DNA from: CBDFKB01 sp965248715
GTDB lineage: Bacteria > Pseudomonadota > Alphaproteobacteria > Rhizobiales > Rhizobiaceae
DNA: 64,000 nt
Reading direction: 5' to 3'
Assembly (NCBI GenBank): GCA_965248715.1
Contig: CBDFKB010000008.1
Span: 1,240,001-1,304,000 of the forward strand
Below are positions 55,625 to 64,000 of this stretch, piece after piece (positions within the stretch are counted from its first letter, which is position 1; each line of letters opens with the position of its first letter). The position numbers and the translations under genes are program-made. Under the pieces are notes generated by a model that was not told the DNA's origin, did not search any database, and saw only the letters and a list, made by a program, of their open reading frames with translations.

Positions 55625-57055
55625 ATGACCGCACCCGTCATTACTCGATTTGCCCCCTCGCCGACCGGTTTCTTGCACATTGGCGGTGCCCGCACCGCTT
55701 TGTTCAACTGGTTGTACGCAAAGGCGAAAGGCGGAAAGATGCTGCTTCGGATCGAGGACACGGACCGCGCGCGCTCCACCGACCCGGCCGTTGCCGCCAT
55801 TCTTGACGGGCTGTCGTGGCTCGGGCTCGATTGGGATGGCGAGCCGATTTCGCAGCACGCACGCCAGGCTCGCCACCGCGAAATCGGCGAAAAGTTGCTG
55901 GAAACCGGCAACGCCTATCCGTGTTATGCGACGCCGCAGGAATTGACCGAGATGCGCGCAAACGCACGCGCCAACGGTTTGCCGCCGCGCTATGACGGGC
56001 GCTGGCGCGACCGGCCGGCGCAAGATGCGCCGAATGGCGTGGCGCCAGCAATCCGGCTCAAAGCTCCGCGTGAAGGGGTAACGATTGTTCGCGATCAGGT
56101 GCAGGGCAACGTCACATTTGCCAACAAGGACCTGGACGATCTGGTGTTGCTGCGTTCGGATGGAAGCACCACTTATATGCTGGCGGTAGTAGTCGACGAC
56201 CACGACATGGGGGTTAGCCATATTATCCGTGGCGATGACCATTTGACCAACGCCGCACGCCAGCAATTAATCTACGCGGCACTAGGCTGGTCGATCCCGG
56301 CGATGGCGCACATTCCCTTGATCCACGGTCCCGACGGCGCGAAATTGTCGAAGCGCCATGGTGCGCTCGGCGCTGAAGCCTATCGCGAGATGGGATATTT
56401 GCCACAGGCGTTGCGCAACTATCTGGTGCGTCTTGGATGGGCCCATGGCGACGATGAGATATTGTCGCTGGCGGAAATGATCGACTATTTCGACCTTCCC
56501 GGCATTGGTAAGGCGGCAGCTCGATTTGATTTCGCCAAACTGGAAAATTTGAACGGACACTATATCCGCAACACTAACGATACCGAATTGAGCGATACAC
56601 TGATCAACCAATTGCCATTCCTGCCGGTCGACGGCCTGCCGGAAAAATTTACTGATGACCACCGGGGGAAACTAATAGCAGCGATGCCCGGCCTGAAAGA
56701 ACGGGCTAAAACGCTGACTGAGTTGGCCAACAGCTCTCGCTTCTTGTTTGCTGTGCGGCCATTGGCATATGACGAAAAGGCCGAGCATATCTTGGCCGAT
56801 GGCGGCGCGCAAACCGTTGGCAACCTGGCGGCCCGGCTCAGCGAAATTGCCGATTGGTCGCCAGAAGCAATCGAGGCTGGCGTGCGCGAATTTGCCGATG
56901 CGGCCGATTTGAAGCTCGGCAAAGTCGCACAGCCGATCCGTTGTGCGCTTACCGGGCGCACAGTTTCGCCAGGGGTATTTGAGGTGATGGCGGTTTTAGG
57001 GCGCCAAGAAAGCATCGCCCGTATGCAAGATGCCGCCCGCGCGTTCACCAAATAA
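55625..57055 (+). CDS. gltX: Glutamate--tRNA ligase
   Basis: GltX charges tRNA(Glu) and in many alphaproteobacteria also tRNA(Gln). The 476-aa class I synthetase has the HIGH-type motif RFAPSPTGFLHIGGARTALF near the N-terminus and the KMSKS-type motif in AKLSKRHGALG. The C-terminal anticodon-binding region is helical. The ATG at 55625 gives the usual N-terminus; another ATG at 55598 would add nine residues. Whether it is discriminating cannot be decided here. Confidence 0.95.
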   Translation: MTAPVITRFAPSPTGFLHIGGARTALFNWLYAKAKGGKMLLRIEDTDRARSTDPAVAAILDGLSWLGLDWDGEPISQHARQARHREIGEKLLETGNAYPCYATPQELTEMRANARANGLPPRYDGRWRDRPAQDAPNGVAPAIRLKAPREGVTIVRDQVQGNVTFANKDLDDLVLLRSDGSTTYMLAVVVDDHDMGVSHIIRGDDHLTNAARQQLIYAALGWSIPAMAHIPLIHGPDGAKLSKRHGALGAEAYREMGYLPQALRNYLVRLGWAHGDDEILSLAEMIDYFDLPGIGKAAARFDFAKLENLNGHYIRNTNDTELSDTLINQLPFLPVDGLPEKFTDDHRGKLIAAMPGLKERAKTLTELANSSRFLFAVRPLAYDEKAEHILADGGAQTVGNLAARLSEIADWSPEAIEAGVREFADAADLKLGKVAQPIRCALTGRTVSPGVFEVMAVLGRQESIARMQDAARAFTK

Positions 57056-57297
57056 TCTACCTCAATATTGCGGCAGAACGCCATAGGACCTTTGTCCGAC
57101 TTGTCTGTAACCGCGAAATCGGATAGCTAAAGGCCAGCATTTCGCTAGCCGACAAATGGGCGCGACGGCATTTGCCGTCGGTTACGACCTTAGTAGCTTA
57201 TGCGGCAAATTTAAAAAAACTGGCACGTCGTGCAACCGCATCGGAACTTGAAATTCCGGTGATGAGGCGGACGTAACCAATACTATGAGGTGCGCTA

Positions 57298-58587
57298 ATG
57301 ACTGAAAAGAAAGCGACTTTGACCTATGATGGTCACAGCTACGAACTTGATGTCCACGTACCGACCGTAGGTCCTGATGCCATTGATGTTAGCGGGTTGT
57401 ACCGTGACGGGGGGATTTTCACCTACGATCCCGGCTTCACTTCCACAGCATCCTGCGACAGCGATATTAGCTTTATTGACGGCGACGAAGGGGTTTTGCT
57501 GCACCGCGGCTATCCGATTGAGCAATTAGCCGAACAGGGCGACTATCTGGAGACCTGCTATCTGCTGCTTTATGGGGAATTGCCAACCCGTGCGCAAAAA
57601 TCCGATTTTGACTATCGTGTGACCCATCACACCATGCTGCATGACCAGATGTCGCGGTTTTTCACCGGATTTCGTCGTGATGCGCACCCGATGGCGATCA
57701 TGTGCGGCGTAGTTGGCGCGCTGTCGGCGTTTTATCACGACTCGACCGACATTTCCGACCCGACCCAGCGGATGATCGCTTCGCTGAGAATGATCTCGAA
57801 AATGCCGACCATTGCCGCCATGGCGTTCAAATACCATATCGGCCAACCATTCGTTTATCCGCGCAACGAGCTTGGCTATGCCGCCAACTTCCTGCACATG
57901 TGTTTTGCCGTGCCAACGGACGACTACAAGGTAAGTCCGGTTATGGCCAAAGCCATGGACCGCATCTTTATCCTACACGCAGATCATGAGCAAAATGCCT
58001 CGACTTCGACCGTGCGATTGGCCGGTTCTTCGGGTGCCAATCCGTTCGCCTGCATCGCCGCCGGCATCGCCTGTTTGTGGGGACCTGCCCATGGTGGCGC
58101 CAACGAAGCAGCACTTGGCATGCTAGAAGAAATTGGTACGCCTGACCGGATACCGGAATTCATTGCCCGTGCCAAAGACAAAGACGATCCGTTCCGATTG
58201 ATGGGTTTCGGGCATAGGGTCTACAAGAATTACGATCCGCGCGCACGCATTATGCAAACAACCACTCACGAAGTGTTGGGAGAGATGGGTTTCAAGGATG
58301 ACCCATTGCTTGATATTGCCATGGAGCTTGAAAAAATCGCTCTAACCGATGAATATTTTGTAGAAAAGAAGCTTTACCCAAACATTGATTTCTATTCCGG
58401 GATCACCCTCAAGGCGCTCGGATTTCCGACCAATATGTTTACCGTGTTGTTCTCTATCGCACGGACGGTGGGCTGGATCGCGCAATGGAAAGAGATGATC
58501 GAAGACCCCAAACAGCGTATCGGCCGGCCGCGCCAGGTCTATACCGGGTATGGGCGCCGCGAATATATGCCAGTTAGTCAGCGCTGA
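57298..58587 (+). CDS. gltA: Citrate synthase
   Basis: Citrate synthase condenses acetyl-CoA and oxaloacetate. The 429-aa Gram-negative type enzyme has an N-terminal beta-domain (KKATLTYDGHSYELDV) and the active-site residues in HADHEQNASTSTVRLAGSSG, WGPAHGGANEAALGM, GFGHRVYKNYDPRA (His) and NIDFYSGITLKALGF (Asp region). GAGG lies 7 nt upstream of the ATG. It has its own 240-bp upstream region. Confidence 0.97.
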   Translation: MTEKKATLTYDGHSYELDVHVPTVGPDAIDVSGLYRDGGIFTYDPGFTSTASCDSDISFIDGDEGVLLHRGYPIEQLAEQGDYLETCYLLLYGELPTRAQKSDFDYRVTHHTMLHDQMSRFFTGFRRDAHPMAIMCGVVGALSAFYHDSTDISDPTQRMIASLRMISKMPTIAAMAFKYHIGQPFVYPRNELGYAANFLHMCFAVPTDDYKVSPVMAKAMDRIFILHADHEQNASTSTVRLAGSSGANPFACIAAGIACLWGPAHGGANEAALGMLEEIGTPDRIPEFIARAKDKDDPFRLMGFGHRVYKNYDPRARIMQTTTHEVLGEMGFKDDPLLDIAMELEKIALTDEYFVEKKLYPNIDFYSGITLKALGFPTNMFTVLFSIARTVGWIAQWKEMIEDPKQRIGRPRQVYTGYGRREYMPVSQR

Positions 58588-58607
58588 TAACGTCCGCTGC
58601 CGGCAGA

Positions 58608-59777
58608 CTACGCCGACCGCACGTGGCCGCAAATACGCAAGATTTCGGCCATCGCCGCTTCCCCGGCCGGCCGATCGCATTTCATGCGCTTGGCGACCCG
58701 CTCAATCCCACGTTCCTGGGCCTGGCGCTCTGGCGTGTCGCCAATCAACCGTTCGATCGAGCGGGCAAGATTGCCGGCCTTGGCAAATTCGTTGAAACGC
58801 TCCGGTACAAACGGGTAGTCGGCGATTAAATTGGGCAGCGAAGCGGTCCATGCCCCTACCCAACGCTGCAATTGGCTGGCAACCGGGTCGAGCAGATAAG
58901 TTGCCACCATCGGCACCCGGTAAACCGCCAATTCTAGGGTCACCGTGCCCGAAGCAGCAAGCGCGATGTCGGCGTTGGAAAACAATTGTTCTTTTGCATT
59001 ATCGCCGCATGCAATCGTCGGTGCGATTCGCCATCCGGCGACCGCATCACGGATTTGGCTCTCAAGGTGGGGCACTGCCAACATGGTCGCCTCAATAGTA
59101 TTGCCACGCTCTTCGAGCAGGCTGAGTGTGCCTGCAAAAATCGGCAATAGCCGCGAAATCTCACTGCTTCTTGATCCGGGAAGCATCGCCAGCATGGGGG
59201 GCTCTTTTTTGCCCTTTGCCGGCTGTTTTTTCTTTGAATTTTCCGCATTATCAATGACCTTTTGCGCCAGCGGGTGGCCGACAAAGGTCGCAGGCGGTCC
59301 ACCAAGTTCGGCCAGCAATTTGGGTTCGAACGGCAGCAACGCCAGCACAAGATCAATATAGCCGACCATCTTGCGTGCCCTGCCCTGGCGCCAGGCCCAA
59401 ACGCTTGGGCAAACATAATTGATGATCGGGATCGAAGGGTTGCTTTTGCGTACCCGCTTGGCAACCGCGTGGGTGAAATCAGGGCTATCGATGATCACCA
59501 ACACGTCTGGTATTTCGCGATTGACGTCTTTTACCACCTCGTAGACCCGTGAAACCAGGGACGGCAGGCGGGCTAACACAGCCGTCACCCCCATAACCGA
59601 CAATTGGGAAATGTCGAACAGGGAATTTAGGCCATATTCGGCCAACCGCGGGCCGCCGAGACCGACCGGCTGCACCGTTATCGCCGATTTTGCGAACGCA
59701 GCCATGATGCCGGCGCCCAAATCATCTCCCGACTGCTCCCCGACCACGAAATAGATTTTTAGCGGCAGATCAGCCAT
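58608..59777 (-). CDS. lpxB: Lipid A disaccharide synthase LpxB
   Basis: LpxB joins UDP-2,3-diacylglucosamine and lipid X to the lipid A disaccharide. The 389-aa GT19 enzyme has the N-terminal motif YFVVGEQSGDDLGAGIMAAF, then NYVCPSVWAWRQGRARKM, TFVGHPLAQKV, MLPGSRSSEISRLLP and ALAASGTVTLELAVYRVPMV. The ATG at 59777 overlaps the lpxI end by 8 bp, so the two are coupled. It is the last gene of the lpx cluster. Confidence 0.95.
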   Translation of the reverse strand: MADLPLKIYFVVGEQSGDDLGAGIMAAFAKSAITVQPVGLGGPRLAEYGLNSLFDISQLSVMGVTAVLARLPSLVSRVYEVVKDVNREIPDVLVIIDSPDFTHAVAKRVRKSNPSIPIINYVCPSVWAWRQGRARKMVGYIDLVLALLPFEPKLLAELGGPPATFVGHPLAQKVIDNAENSKKKQPAKGKKEPPMLAMLPGSRSSEISRLLPIFAGTLSLLEERGNTIEATMLAVPHLESQIRDAVAGWRIAPTIACGDNAKEQLFSNADIALAASGTVTLELAVYRVPMVATYLLDPVASQLQRWVGAWTASLPNLIADYPFVPERFNEFAKAGNLARSIERLIGDTPERQAQERGIERVAKRMKCDRPAGEAAMAEILRICGHVRSA

Positions 59778-60648
59778 CGACCCTATCCTGGCCATCCCAA
59801 AAATCGATGGCAAGGCCATATACAAACACGCCCTTCTTGCTGGCCAGTGCCAAGGTCATTTTGCGGTCGATGATAATCGAACGCTGTGCTTCGATGCCGA
59901 TGCCGGCAAGCCCAGCTTCGGCAACCGCAAGGATGGTATTCGGACCGATCGTCGGCAAATCGATGCGTGGGTCCTGACCAGGCTTCATGGTCTTGACCAA
60001 TACGCCATCATTTCTGCGATAAGAAATCATACCTTGCTCACGCAACTCCTTGGCCCGCGCCAACAATAGATCGGTACCCTCTGCGGCTTCAACCGCAATA
60101 ATGCGTCCAGATATGGCAATGCACGCCTGACCAATATCAAGGGAGCCGATCAGTTTGCTGGCCCGGTGCGCGGCGCGTAAATTGCCTATATTGCGTTTGG
60201 AGGGCGCCCTTCCCGCCAGCTTACCCTCGCCAGCCAAAAGGCCTGGGGCAACTTCGTGTGCACCCACTACCTTGATGCCGCGCTGCTCAAATATAGCGAT
60301 GACTTCATCGAAAACCGAATTGTCACCACCGAGCAACGCGCCGAGGACCCGTGGCAAGGTGAGCAGAGCACCCAGATCGAGCTTCATTTCCAACAATTCG
60401 GGGCGCCGGGCGATGCCGCCGGCAAACACTACGGTTTTGATGCCGCGGCTTTCCAGCAGCCGGTACAATTTGCCGATCTGGCCGAAGGCGAGATATTCGT
60501 GCGGAAACGTTTCGATCGCAGGCGCTGCTTCGCCAATCAAGCCGATCAGCAACGGCTCACGGCCGGTGGCACGCAAATGGCTGGCCACCTCGGTCGGCAT
60601 GGCGCCGTTGCCACAGATGATAGCGATTGCGGTTGGAGCATTTGTCAT
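59770..60648 (-). CDS. lpxI: UDP-2,3-diacylglucosamine pyrophosphatase LpxI
   Basis: LpxI (DUF1009) hydrolyses UDP-2,3-diacylglucosamine to lipid X, replacing LpxH in alphaproteobacteria. The 292 aa begin AIAIICGNGAMPTEVASHLR and include KTVVFAGGIARRPELLEMKL, GIKVVGAHEVAPGLLAGEG, and the C-terminal PTIGPNTILAVAEAGLAGIG. I start at the ATG at 60648; the longer frame to 60801 is R1 repeat sequence. A 300-bp repeat insertion separates it from lpxA, which are usually close. Confidence 0.94.
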   Translation of the reverse strand: MTNAPTAIAIICGNGAMPTEVASHLRATGREPLLIGLIGEAAPAIETFPHEYLAFGQIGKLYRLLESRGIKTVVFAGGIARRPELLEMKLDLGALLTLPRVLGALLGGDNSVFDEVIAIFEQRGIKVVGAHEVAPGLLAGEGKLAGRAPSKRNIGNLRAAHRASKLIGSLDIGQACIAISGRIIAVEAAEGTDLLLARAKELREQGMISYRRNDGVLVKTMKPGQDPRIDLPTIGPNTILAVAEAGLAGIGIEAQRSIIIDRKMTLALASKKGVFVYGLAIDFWDGQDRVDG

Positions 60649-60660
60649 GGCTGCATTTCT

Positions 60661-60766
60661 AGCGCTTGTCACGAAGCGTTGGAATAGCTTCGTCGCGCTA
60701 TCGCTTTGTTTATGCGTGTCATTTTTCCCAAAACCGGTACCCACTTTTGGGTGACACGCACTAGTG
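60661..60766. repeat. R1 repeat unit between lpxI and lpxA
   Basis: On the minus strand, a unit of the CACCC type: GTGTCACCCAAAAGTGGGTA, CCGGTTTTGGGAAAAATGAC, then AAACAAAGCGATAGCGCGAC and hairpin 2. It lies 12 bp upstream of the lpxI start codon, so the lpxI leader is repeat DNA. The CACTAG at its end is shared with the adjacent R3. Confidence 0.85.
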
Positions 60767-60929
60767 GAATGAATTTGACATTTGGTGCCCATTTGCAGCA
60801 TCGTCGTTTGTCAAATGTCAAATTTAAAAATTCCACTAGATTTAATATCTTGCTAGTGGTTCTTTTGATGCCAACATTTGCAAACCTAAGTGTTGCAACG
60901 GGACGCAAATGTTGGAATCGAACCACTAG
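60762..60929. repeat. R3 nested-hairpin element, mirror copy of the one at 14.3 kb
   Basis: The order is reversed relative to 14287-14453. First comes the AATTTGACATTTG / CAAATGTCAAATT hairpin within CTAGTGGAAT / ATTCCACTAG. Then comes the CCAACATTTGC / GCAAATGTTGG hairpin within CTAGTGGTTC / GAACCACTAG. Outer arms pair perfectly. The 60649-60948 gap between lpxI and lpxA is otherwise empty. Confidence 0.85.
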
Positions 60930-60948
60930 AGCCTGTAGACAGCACGGC

Positions 60949-61728
60949 TTATTGCGGAACGCACAATGAACGGTCGCCGGAAGCTTTAACGAATTCAACA
61001 ATTTGCGCCACCAATTCATTGTCGGCATATTGTTGTGCGATTATTTCCACCATCTCCGCAACCGGTTTGTTCCCCGACCACAATATCTTAAATGCCTTAC
61101 GAACGCCGTGGATTTGCTCCCGGGCAAACCCTGCCCGCTTCATGCCGACCAAATTCAAACCACCGAGATAGGCGCGGTTTCCCAAGGCCATGCCAAACGG
61201 AATCACGTCATTTTCCACCCCGGCAATGCCGCCGACAAACGCGTTATTGCCGATCCGGCAGAACTGATGAATGCCAGCGCCACCGCCAACAATCACATGA
61301 TTGCCGATTTCCACATGTCCGGCCAACATGACGTTGTTTGACAAAATTACCCCATTGCCAACCAAGCAATCATGGGCGACATGGGAGTTGGCAAGAAACG
61401 CGCAGCCATTGCCAACCAAGGTCTTCGATTTATCGCCACCGGTGCCAGGGTTCATGGTAACCCCTTCACGGATCAGGCAATTGTCGCCAATGATCAGTTC
61501 GGTCTGTTCACCGGCATATTTGAGATCCTGTGGCTCATGACCAAGCGACGCGAAAGGGAACACTTTGGTGTTGGCACCGATCCGGGTATGGCCCGCCACT
61601 GCAACATGGGATATCAAATTGACCCCAGCGCCAACAACCACATTGGCACCGACGTGACAAAACGGTCCGATTTCAGCGCCTTCAGCGATTTGCGCGCCAT
61701 CTTCAATGATTGCTAAGGGATGGATCAT
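60949..61728 (-). CDS. lpxA: UDP-N-acetylglucosamine acyltransferase LpxA
   Basis: LpxA adds the first acyl chain in lipid A synthesis. The 259-aa protein is a left-handed beta-helix of hexapeptide repeats (IHPLAIIEDGAQIAEGAEIG and onward). It has the catalytic His region NSHVAHDCLVGN and a helical C-terminus. It begins one base after the fabZ stop. The following lpx gene is displaced by R1 and R3 repeats. Confidence 0.96.
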   Translation of the reverse strand: MIHPLAIIEDGAQIAEGAEIGPFCHVGANVVVGAGVNLISHVAVAGHTRIGANTKVFPFASLGHEPQDLKYAGEQTELIIGDNCLIREGVTMNPGTGGDKSKTLVGNGCAFLANSHVAHDCLVGNGVILSNNVMLAGHVEIGNHVIVGGGAGIHQFCRIGNNAFVGGIAGVENDVIPFGMALGNRAYLGGLNLVGMKRAGFAREQIHGVRKAFKILWSGNKPVAEMVEIIAQQYADNELVAQIVEFVKASGDRSLCVPQ

Positions 61729-61729
61729 A

Positions 61730-62200
61730 TCAGGTATCGGTCCCGTCGGGATCGATCATCATGGCGCTGACAATCGCTTCCGCGACTTTTTTGGCGCCGA
61801 CCATTGCAACACAGTCGAATTTGAAAATGTTGCGCCGCTGTTTGATTTTTTTCACATGCAACTCCAACACATCGCCCGGCACAACCGGTTGCCGGAATTT
61901 GGCGTTGTCGACGGTCATGAAATAGACCAGTTTTGGCGTTCCAACCATATGCAACCTGGCGCAAATAGCGCCGGCAGTCTGCGCCATCGATTCGATCACA
62001 AGCACACCAGGCATGATCGGCTCGGCTGGAAAATGGCCCAGAAAATGCGGTTCGTTGCTGGTAACATTCTTGATACCTACCGCCGACTGGTCGCCATCAA
62101 TCTTGATGATCTTGTCGATCATCAAGAAAGGATAACGGTGTGGCAGGAGCTTGAAGAGATCCTTAATATCAACAGTAGTCAATTCTTCCAATTCGGCCAT
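61730..62200 (-). CDS. fabZ: 3-hydroxyacyl-ACP dehydratase FabZ
   Basis: FabZ dehydrates beta-hydroxyacyl-ACP in fatty acid elongation. The 156-aa hot-dog-fold protein shows LLPHRYPFLMIDKI, the catalytic His in HFLGHFPAEPIMPGV, and Glu in LVIESMAQTAG. The ATG at 62200 is preferred over a TTG two codons upstream. Its place between lpxD and lpxA links membrane fatty acid and lipid A supply. Confidence 0.96.
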   Translation of the reverse strand: MAELEELTTVDIKDLFKLLPHRYPFLMIDKIIKIDGDQSAVGIKNVTSNEPHFLGHFPAEPIMPGVLVIESMAQTAGAICARLHMVGTPKLVYFMTVDNAKFRQPVVPGDVLELHVKKIKQRRNIFKFDCVAMVGAKKVAEAIVSAMMIDPDGTDT

Positions 62201-62228
62201 GATCAACTTTCAAATTTCAGTTTCCCAG

Positions 62229-63275
62229 CTATTTTCCAAAATTCCTGGTTTCGGCATCTTTCTTGAACCGCGCAATTTCCTTGACCCATTGCTGGACCGG
62301 GCGGGCGGGTATACCAGCTAATTTACTGCCGGGCGGTATATCGTAATAGATCGCCGAATAAGCGCCAATCTGCGAGCCGGCGCCAATCGTTGTATGCCCT
62401 TTTATGCCGACCTTTGCCGCCAGCACAACAAAATCCTCAATCGTCACACTGCCCGCCATTCCAGTCATAGCGACAATGACGCAATGGCGCCCGATCTGGC
62501 AATTGTGGGCGATCATCACAAGATTATCGATCTTGGTGCCCTCGCCGATCACCGTATCCCGATTGGCGCCACGATCAATGGTGGTGCTGGCGCCGATATC
62601 CACATCGTCTTGCAGGACCACCCGGCCAATTTGCGGCACTTTGGCATGGCCCTGCGGTCCCATCGCATAACCAAAGCCATCATTGCCGATCGACGCATTG
62701 GCGTGAATGGTGACCCGATTGCCGACCAGCGCATGGGTCAACGTAACATTGATGCCAATGGTACAATCACGGCCAATTTGCACGTTGGCGCCGACCACCG
62801 CATTGGCGAGAACCCTGCTGCCACGGCCGATCCGGGCCTGCTCGCCAACCACAGCTCCGGCCTCGATGATCACCCCATCTTCCAAGGTAACACCCTTAGC
62901 GATGATCGCGCGATCAGAAACACCGGTCTCGCCGGTCACCGGCTCGGGGCGCATGGAGCGCGGGTACAGCGCCGCCAACACCTTGCCGAACGCATGGTAG
63001 GGTTGATCGTTTATCAGCACCGCACAACCTGGCCGCACTTCCGCTTTAAACCTGGATGCACAGATCACCGCGCCGGCCCCGGTATTTGTAAGAAAGCGGC
63101 GGTATTGCGAATTGTCGAGAAAGGTCAGGGTATCGGGCCGCGCGTATTCGATCGGCCCGACATGGGAAATTGCGCGCTCGGCTAAATCGGGGGTGACCAG
63201 CTTCGAACCGGTCATCACGGCCAATTCAGCAACACTGTGTTGGATAGAAGCGCCGAAAAATGCCGGTTCGGTCAT
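62229..63275 (-). CDS. lpxD: UDP-3-O-acylglucosamine N-acyltransferase LpxD
   Basis: LpxD adds the N-linked acyl chain to UDP-3-O-acylglucosamine. The 348 aa have an N-terminal uridine-binding domain (to about residue 100) and a hexapeptide beta-helix. The catalytic His region is DNLVMIAHNCQIGRHCVIV, and the C-terminal helix is PARPVQQWVKEIARFKKDAE. The ATG at 63275 is the natural start. It is separated from bamA by 125 bp with no skp (ompH) gene in between. Confidence 0.96.
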   Translation of the reverse strand: MTEPAFFGASIQHSVAELAVMTGSKLVTPDLAERAISHVGPIEYARPDTLTFLDNSQYRRFLTNTGAGAVICASRFKAEVRPGCAVLINDQPYHAFGKVLAALYPRSMRPEPVTGETGVSDRAIIAKGVTLEDGVIIEAGAVVGEQARIGRGSRVLANAVVGANVQIGRDCTIGINVTLTHALVGNRVTIHANASIGNDGFGYAMGPQGHAKVPQIGRVVLQDDVDIGASTTIDRGANRDTVIGEGTKIDNLVMIAHNCQIGRHCVIVAMTGMAGSVTIEDFVVLAAKVGIKGHTTIGAGSQIGAYSAIYYDIPPGSKLAGIPARPVQQWVKEIARFKKDAETRNFGK

Positions 63276-63400
63276 GGCCGTGCCGTTTTGTTGAATCGGT
63301 TAGATCGGATTTCCACCAGATGGTTTCATTTTCCAGAAAAGGCTGCACCGCGTGACCGCAATAGGCGACCAATCAAAGGCTTGCCAAAGGACATGATGCC

Positions 63401-64000
63401 CTAAAATGTCGAGTTAACGCCAAACCGGAATTGCTGCTGATCATCCCAAGGCTGTTCTTGTACCGGGAATGCGTAGTCGGCACGAAGCGGGCCAAACGGT
63501 GAATCCCAGATGATACCGACGCCAACCGAGGCGCGGATCGATTCGTCGGTCAAACTCGAAACATCGGTCACGGCCGAAACTCCTGCCAGGGCACGTGCCT
63601 TGCTGGTGCCATCGAGATTAAACAGGCTGCCGGCATCGGCAAAGATTGCCGCGCGCATGCCGAATGAATCCGGCAATAGCGGCATCGGGAATTGCAGTTC
63701 AACCGTTGCATCAAAGAAGGTGCGCCCGCCCAGTGCGTCCCCGGTAACCGGGTCACGCGGGCCAAAGCCATAGGAATCAAATCCGCGCACCGAATTGCCG
63801 CCTTTGTAAAAATTGTCGTTAATCCGGTACGTGCCACCAAAATTTGCGATATGGCCGGCGCGGCCACGTACCATCGCTACCAGGTCAAACTGAGCCGAGA
63901 TCAGGTTGTAGTAGCTGGCCGAAATTTCGCTGCTGAAGTAATTTGCATCGCCGCCGACACCGTAAAAGACCTGGCCGAACTTGACGTGCAACCCTTCGCG
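63401..64000 (-). CDS. bamA: Outer-membrane assembly factor BamA, C-terminal part
   Basis: BamA inserts beta-barrel proteins into the outer membrane. The 199 codons in the window are the end of the 16-stranded barrel. They include GGNSVRGFDSYGFGPRDPVTGDALGG (the conserved VRGF/Y loop-6 motif region), FADAGSLFNLDG, VGVGIIWDSPFGPLRADYAFP and a terminal strand ending in Phe. The 5' part, with the POTRA domains, lies beyond the window. Confidence 0.94.
   Translation of the reverse strand, partial: REGLHVKFGQVFYGVGGDANYFSSEISASYYNLISAQFDLVAMVRGRAGHIANFGGTYRINDNFYKGGNSVRGFDSYGFGPRDPVTGDALGGRTFFDATVELQFPMPLLPDSFGMRAAIFADAGSLFNLDGTSKARALAGVSAVTDVSSLTDESIRASVGVGIIWDSPFGPLRADYAFPVQEQPWDDQQQFRFGVNSTF

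Noticed and set aside
60649..60801. N-terminal extension of lpxI
   Set aside because: The extension is translated R1 repeat; the ATG at 60648 gives the standard LpxI start.

Overview
The window looks like a chromosomal core region of an alphaproteobacterium, most likely of the Hyphomicrobiales (Rhizobiales). The evidence is: fused IspDF; a PDH E1-beta with its own lipoyl domain; the ntrBC-ntrYX-trkA-(trkH)-hfq-hflX-mazG order; LpxI instead of LpxH; the block bamA-lpxD-fabZ-lpxA-lpxI-lpxB near gltA/gltX/comEC/lexA; a GTTC-N7-GTTC type SOS box at lexA; and stand-alone trpDC. This placement comes from family recognition and gene order, not from a database search.

Layout. 1-5.2 kb: mfd (3' part missing) and sdhE on the minus strand, divergent from recG. 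5.2-9.5 kb: a DUF502 membrane protein, a 954-aa hybrid histidine kinase, and the remains of a divergent REC-EAL regulator. 9.5-24 kb: mazG, then hflX, hfq, trkH, trkA, ntrX, ntrY, ntrC, ntrB and dusB, all transcribed leftwards (nitrogen and redox signalling, K+ uptake, RNA chaperone). 24-26.4 kb: ispDF-pncC (+) against a Coq10/RatA-like gene. 26.4-36 kb: lipA, a secreted unknown, lpdA, pdhC, two small odd ORFs, pdhB, pdhA, ftsB and eno, which form a lipoate/pyruvate-dehydrogenase/lower-glycolysis group. 36-46 kb is the most accessory part: an LprI-like secreted protein, a complete IS110 element, kdsA, a VOC protein, a frameshifted mannose-1-phosphate guanylyltransferase, an EEP-family phosphatase, two Cys-rich secreted proteins, then pyrG, secG and tpiA. 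46-52.5 kb: ppiD-like, trpD, trpC, moaC, moeA, lexA (+). 52.5-64 kb: a repeat array, comEC (-), gltX and gltA (+), then the lipid A/outer-membrane cluster lpxB-lpxI-lpxA-fabZ-lpxD-bamA (-, bamA truncated by the window).

The notable layer is a set of interspersed short repeats in the gaps between otherwise conserved genes. R1 is a two-hairpin mosaic unit of about 102 bp. It occurs singly, as a pair after mazG, and as a seven-unit tandem array between lexA and comEC. R2 is a roughly 180-bp element with terminal inverted repeats; one fragment supplies the last ~19 residues of NtrB. R3 is a pair of nested hairpins with CTAGTGG-type ends, present in full twice and in opposite orientation. Copies are found joined or nested (14.04-14.55 kb, 19.9-20.06 kb, 60.66-60.93 kb), and the IS110 element sits between two REP-like palindromes.

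Other points worth a look are a hybrid kinase whose Hpt phospho-histidine is replaced by Gln next to a decayed REC-EAL gene, a Uma2-type fragment translationally linked to pdhC, and two adjacent secreted proteins sharing a Cys pattern.
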